Of a stretch of 64,000 bases of DNA, positions 60,615 through 64,000 are shown one piece after another (the first letter of the stretch is position 1; every line of letters starts with the position of its first letter). The stretch lies in the NCBI RefSeq assembly GCF_016773205.1, contig NZ_JAETWB010000013.1, forward strand, positions 1 to 64,000, written 5' to 3'. This DNA comes from Belnapia arida. GTDB lineage: Bacteria > Pseudomonadota > Alphaproteobacteria > Acetobacterales > Acetobacteraceae. The notes under the pieces are model-generated. The model was not told the origin of the DNA and did no database searches. It saw only the letters and a program-made list of their open reading frames with translations. A program made the translations under genes and the position numbers.

Positions 60615-60691
60615 GCGGACGCTCCCTGCGTTCCGCCGGCATCTGCCTTTGAGCGCGGGATGTACCCTCTCGACGGCTGGGCCGACATGGG

Positions 60692-62866
60692 TCAGGCCGT
60701 CATGAAGCGCCTCACCACATTCTCCAGCAAGCGGGAGACCGGCCCGGCGAAGGCCCGGCCATCCCACAGGCTGCCGCAGAATGTGATGGAGCCGACGGAG
60801 AAGACGGCGCCGCCGCCGGGTACGGTGAAATACACGATCTCGCCGCGCTGCAGAGCGCGCGGCGGCTCGCCGGTGACGGTCGCGACATGGGACAGCAGCT
60901 CCTCCGGCACGGTCACGAAGGAGGGCGGCGGCGGGCCCGACCTTGCCAGGATGGCGGCATTGGCGGGCGTGCCGAGGCGGATATCGGCCCGGTCGAGTTC
61001 GAAGCCGGCCGCGCCGCCGCCGGACAGGCCGGTATCGCCGAACTCCTCCGGCACCCCCTCCATGATCCAGGCATGCTCGGGCGCGCGCGCCGCCGGCAGG
61101 CAGCGGAAGCTCGTCCCCTCGAACAGGCCCTGAGCCGAGAAGCCGACGCCGACCAGCGCCTGCGGCGGCCGGCGGTTGCGCCGCCACAGGCCCCCGAGCT
61201 GGCCGTCGAGCTGGTGGTAATACTCGCCCGGCTCCGCGTCCCAGGCGCGGATGCCGCCCTCGGCACGGCGCACCTCGATCAGATGCGGTCGGGCCGGGTC
61301 GCGCGCGATGCGCCAGTAGAAACCGTTGCCACCGAGATAGACCAGCCTGCCGCCATGGTCGCGGTAGTAGGTCAGCGCATCCAGCATCCGCCCGGTGTGG
61401 TATTCGGGATGCGTGCCCGTCAGCAGGACGCGGTAGGGCGCGATCAGCGCCGTGCCCTCGTCGTCCAGGTCCTCGTCGGTGACGACGTCGAAGGGAATGC
61501 CCTGCGCCTCCAGCCAGGCCAGCAGATGCGTGTCGGCCGGGTAGTGCCGCAGGCCGGAGCCGCGCGCATCGTCGAAGGTGAGGAAGCCGGGCCGCATCGT
61601 CAGCACCGGCCGCAGGCGCGAGGAGAGCGCGATGCCGCTGCCGTCCGGGTGGCGGTTGTAGGTCGAGGTGCCGTAGGCGCCGTACTGGTCCGGGTTGTGC
61701 GGATAGGCGCCCCAGGCGGCGACGCGCGCCTGGTAGGCCTCGTCCGCATTGCCGCGCGCGTGGTTCGCATAGGCCTGGTAGGTGAAGGTGGAGGCGAGGA
61801 ACACCACCGCGGCCGTTGCCCGCCCGCGCGGCGGCAGCACGTAGAAGGGCAGCCAATCCTCCCCGGCCTGGGTGACGACGTGGAAGGCGTAGCAGCCGCT
61901 CGCCATGCCCTCCGGCACGTCGAACTGGAAGGAGGGCGCCCAGCGGCAATCCTCGAGGTCGTCGGCGTGGAAATGGATCGCCGCGTAGTCCCCCGGCGCG
62001 TGGCGCCAGCAGCTTTCCTCGCCGCTCCACCGCGCGCCCACCACGGCCTGCGTCGGCGCGTTGACCAGCATGCCATGCAGCCCATCCGGCCCGGCATCGT
62101 GCACGGTATCGGTGCCGATGCCCCGAGAGAAATCCCAGGCGGCGCGGAGGGCCGCAGCGGCCTCGGCCGGCACGTCCAGCGGCTCGGGCCAAGCCGCGAC
62201 GAAGGCGGCGGCCGCCATCGGCGCCTCAATCTTGCCAGTGAAGTGGTCGCGGGGGGCGTCCAGGCCACGCGCCGCGACGACCACGCCATCCGTCGCAGGC
62301 GCCGGGCCCGCCGGCAGGCTCGCCTCGGCCGTCTCCATGGTCCCGGCGCCGGACTGGCCGAGCAGGAGCCGCCCGGTGGACGGATCATGGGAGAGCCAGA
62401 GGCGGTGCCAGCACCGCGGCGCCAGCGCCACCCCCGTCGCGAGGCGGCAGGTGGCGGTGCCGAGCGTCACCTCGGCCTCGGCACCCGCCGTGCCGGCCCG
62501 CAGCGCCAGGGCCAGCCCGCCGCCCTCGGCCGAGAGCACCGTCGCCGCCGCCTGATCGCCGCGCATCCAGACCAGCGCCGACCAGCAGCGCGGCTCCTCC
62601 GGCGCGAGGCGCGGCCCGCGCCGGATCACCGCGCAGGAGCCGATCGGCACCGGCTGGTGCCGGCCCTCGAAGCGGATCTCGTCGAGGTCCGGCACCGGGC
62701 GCAGGTCGAGGCCCGGCCCCGCCGGGTTCGGGTCGCCGCTGACCACGCGCAGGATGCGCACGCGGCAGGGCGCTGCCTCGCGCAGGCTGACATGGGCGGT
62801 GAAGCGCTCGCCGGGACGGCGCGAGAGGCGGTCGAGATAGCCCGCGACGGGCGGCACGGCCTGCAT
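60692..62866 (-). CDS. N,N-dimethylformamidase large-subunit-like protein
   Basis: The product (724 aa) resembles the DMFase beta chain. It has an N-terminal beta-rich domain with a LamG-like part (about residues 90-250), then the catalytic amidohydrolase-like part with TFTYQAYANHARGNADEAYQ, GTSTYNRHPDGSG and THPEYHTGRMLDALTYYRDH, whose Tyr, Tyr and Glu plausibly match the DMFase iron ligands. The small subunit (about 130 aa) is missing. It starts on the last base of the upstream SBP gene stop, so the substrate may come through that ABC system. Confidence 0.82.
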   Translation of the reverse strand: MQAVPPVAGYLDRLSRRPGERFTAHVSLREAAPCRVRILRVVSGDPNPAGPGLDLRPVPDLDEIRFEGRHQPVPIGSCAVIRRGPRLAPEEPRCWSALVWMRGDQAAATVLSAEGGGLALALRAGTAGAEAEVTLGTATCRLATGVALAPRCWHRLWLSHDPSTGRLLLGQSGAGTMETAEASLPAGPAPATDGVVVAARGLDAPRDHFTGKIEAPMAAAAFVAAWPEPLDVPAEAAAALRAAWDFSRGIGTDTVHDAGPDGLHGMLVNAPTQAVVGARWSGEESCWRHAPGDYAAIHFHADDLEDCRWAPSFQFDVPEGMASGCYAFHVVTQAGEDWLPFYVLPPRGRATAAVVFLASTFTYQAYANHARGNADEAYQARVAAWGAYPHNPDQYGAYGTSTYNRHPDGSGIALSSRLRPVLTMRPGFLTFDDARGSGLRHYPADTHLLAWLEAQGIPFDVVTDEDLDDEGTALIAPYRVLLTGTHPEYHTGRMLDALTYYRDHGGRLVYLGGNGFYWRIARDPARPHLIEVRRAEGGIRAWDAEPGEYYHQLDGQLGGLWRRNRRPPQALVGVGFSAQGLFEGTSFRCLPAARAPEHAWIMEGVPEEFGDTGLSGGGAAGFELDRADIRLGTPANAAILARSGPPPPSFVTVPEELLSHVATVTGEPPRALQRGEIVYFTVPGGGAVFSVGSITFCGSLWDGRAFAGPVSRLLENVVRRFMTA

Positions 62867-64000
62867 CACGCGCGCCTCGCATTCCAGGGCACCGGGCGCG
62901 GTCCCTCCAGCACGCCGGTCAGCGAGCGGCGATAGGCGGTGCGGATGAAGAACTGCCCGAGCGGCACGCTGGGCACGTCGCGGAAGGCGAGGTCCTGCAT
63001 CCGCATGCCGATGGCGAGCCGCGCCGCCTCGTCCGGGGCGCTGAGCCATTCGGCGTTCAGCGCCTCCATCTCGGCGCTCTCGTACCAGCCGTTCCAGCCG
63101 CCGGTGCCCTGGCCGCGGATTAGCGCGTTCTGCGTCGGCGTGACGATGCCCATGCCGCTCCACCAGACCGGGTAGATGTTCCAGCCGCCCTGGGCGGGTG
63201 GGTTGCGGTTGAGGGTGCGGCTCAGCACCGTGCCCCAGTCGGTGGTGACGAACTCCACGTTGAAGCCGATGCGCGTCAGCAGGTCCTGCCCGATCAGGCC
63301 GAGCGGCGCGATGGAGGTGAAGTCGGCCGGGTTCAGCATCACCACCCGCTCGCCGGCATAGCCGCTCTCGCGCAGCAGCGCGCGGGCGCGGTCGAGGCCG
63401 GGCGAGGCCATCGGGTCCTGCGCCGGCGGGCGGCCATAGGGCGTGGTGCAGGGGAAGAAGGAGTGGCAGACATTGAAGGCGCTCGGGTCGCTGTTCGTCA
63501 CCGCCGCCATGAAGTCCGGCTGGTCGATGGCGGCGAGCACGGCGCGGCGCACCGCCGGCTTGTCGAAGGGTGGCTGCAGGTGGTTGAAGCGCAGCACGCC
63601 CATGTAGCCGGCCGGGTCGCCATTCGCGATGGTGATGTCACGCGACCGGCGCAGCACCGGGATCAGGTCGGCGGCGACCTGCTCCCACCAGTCGACCTCG
63701 CCTGCCTGTAGCGCCGAGGCGGCAGTCGCGGCATCGGGCATCATGTGCCACTCGACGCGCTCGAAATGCGCCACCTTGCCGCCGGACGTCCATTCCGGCG
63801 TCTCCGTCCGCGGACGGTAGCGGTCGAAGCGCGCATAGGCGGCGCGGCTGCCGGCGACGAATTCGTCAGCCAGGAAGCGGTAGGGGCCGGAGCCGATCAT
63901 CTCCGGCACCGGCCGCACCGGATCGGTGGCGGCGAGGCGTTCCGGCATGATGAAGGCCGGGGCGGTGCCGGCCTTGGCGATGGCGTCCAGCAGCAGGGGA
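62866..64000 (-). CDS. ABC transporter substrate-binding protein (SBP_bac_5), 5' end beyond the window
   Basis: At least 378 codons of a DppA/OppA-type periplasmic binding protein are present; the reading frame runs to base 64000, so its start lies outside. Seen are GSGPYRFLADEFVAGSRAAY, FDRYRPRTETPEW, AATAASALQAGEVDWWEQV and PPFDKPAVRRAVLAAID, all usual for this family. It overlaps the amidase-like gene by one base, indicating an operon. The permease and ATPase genes, if linked, are upstream. Substrate: peptides, amides or opine-like compounds. Confidence 0.9.
   Translation of the reverse strand, partial: PLLLDAIAKAGTAPAFIMPERLAATDPVRPVPEMIGSGPYRFLADEFVAGSRAAYARFDRYRPRTETPEWTSGGKVAHFERVEWHMMPDAATAASALQAGEVDWWEQVAADLIPVLRRSRDITIANGDPAGYMGVLRFNHLQPPFDKPAVRRAVLAAIDQPDFMAAVTNSDPSAFNVCHSFFPCTTPYGRPPAQDPMASPGLDRARALLRESGYAGERVVMLNPADFTSIAPLGLIGQDLLTRIGFNVEFVTTDWGTVLSRTLNRNPPAQGGWNIYPVWWSGMGIVTPTQNALIRGQGTGGWNGWYESAEMEALNAEWLSAPDEAARLAIGMRMQDLAFRDVPSVPLGQFFIRTAYRRSLTGVLEGPRPVPWNARRA

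Overview
The window is a GC-rich, gene-dense chromosomal segment. Its gene content fits an alphaproteobacterium of the Acetobacteraceae, Roseomonas-like. The grounds are six orphan Bug-type (TctC) solute-binding proteins, an MlaA/MlaC pair, a glnB-glnA operon with a sigma-54-type promoter, polyhydroxybutyrate genes (phaB, phaZ), and two tRNA genes without an encoded CCA end. The assignment is an inference; no rRNA or marker phylogeny was available. I see no CRISPR array, no intact insertion sequence and no prophage.

Layout. 1-855: a less GC-rich stretch with a 60-codon fragment resembling the start of an AlgX/AlgJ-type acetyltransferase. 856-4347: DUF2171 protein, EctD-like dioxygenase, Bug protein, metF. 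4684-6165: mlaA-mlaC. 6388-8627: N-acetyltransferase and ettA. 8979-12647: carboxymuconolactone decarboxylase-like protein, then a FUSC/DUF1656/HlyD efflux operon ending against a CAU tRNA. 12783-16359: CoA-binding protein, DUF2076, LysR regulator and a frameshifted chemoreceptor. 16518-18297: an overlapping three-gene operon (YgiB-like, glutathionylspermidine-synthase-like, DUF350). 18378-23240: MFS transporter, TRIC-type channel and three tandem Bug proteins. 23245-28141 (minus strand): a compact five-gene operon with two PLP enzymes, DctA and two HdrB/HdrC-like iron-sulfur proteins, divergent from an M20 peptidase at 28188. 29374-38987: mixed housekeeping and small genes (phaB, a double YCII protein, SGNH hydrolase, glycosyltransferase, class IV aminotransferase, DMT exporter, aspartate-dehydrogenase-like, repeat lipoprotein, a catalytically altered SDR). 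39054-42975: tRNA-His, aminotransferase, glnB-glnA and a strong terminator. 43022-50835: CoA-transferase/aminotransferase pair, repeat protein, Bug protein/deacetylase pair, purine permease, phaZ, glutathione transferase. 50956-57831: HWE kinase, MFS exporter, dps, parE. 57889-60614: LysR regulator divergent from an SDR/Atu4866/NTF2-like set. 60692-64000: a dimethylformamidase-like large subunit downstream of an ABC solute-binding protein that runs off the right edge.

How the genes work together. Nitrogen control (glnB-glnA), outer-membrane lipid asymmetry (mlaA/mlaC), PHB turnover (phaB/phaZ) and topology (parE) are core functions. The accessory theme is scavenging of organic acids and amino-acid derivatives: Bug proteins, DctA, PLP enzymes, M20 hydrolase, CoA-transferase, and an amidase-like enzyme beside an ABC binding protein. 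The five-gene operon at 23245-28141 is the most interesting uncharacterised unit.
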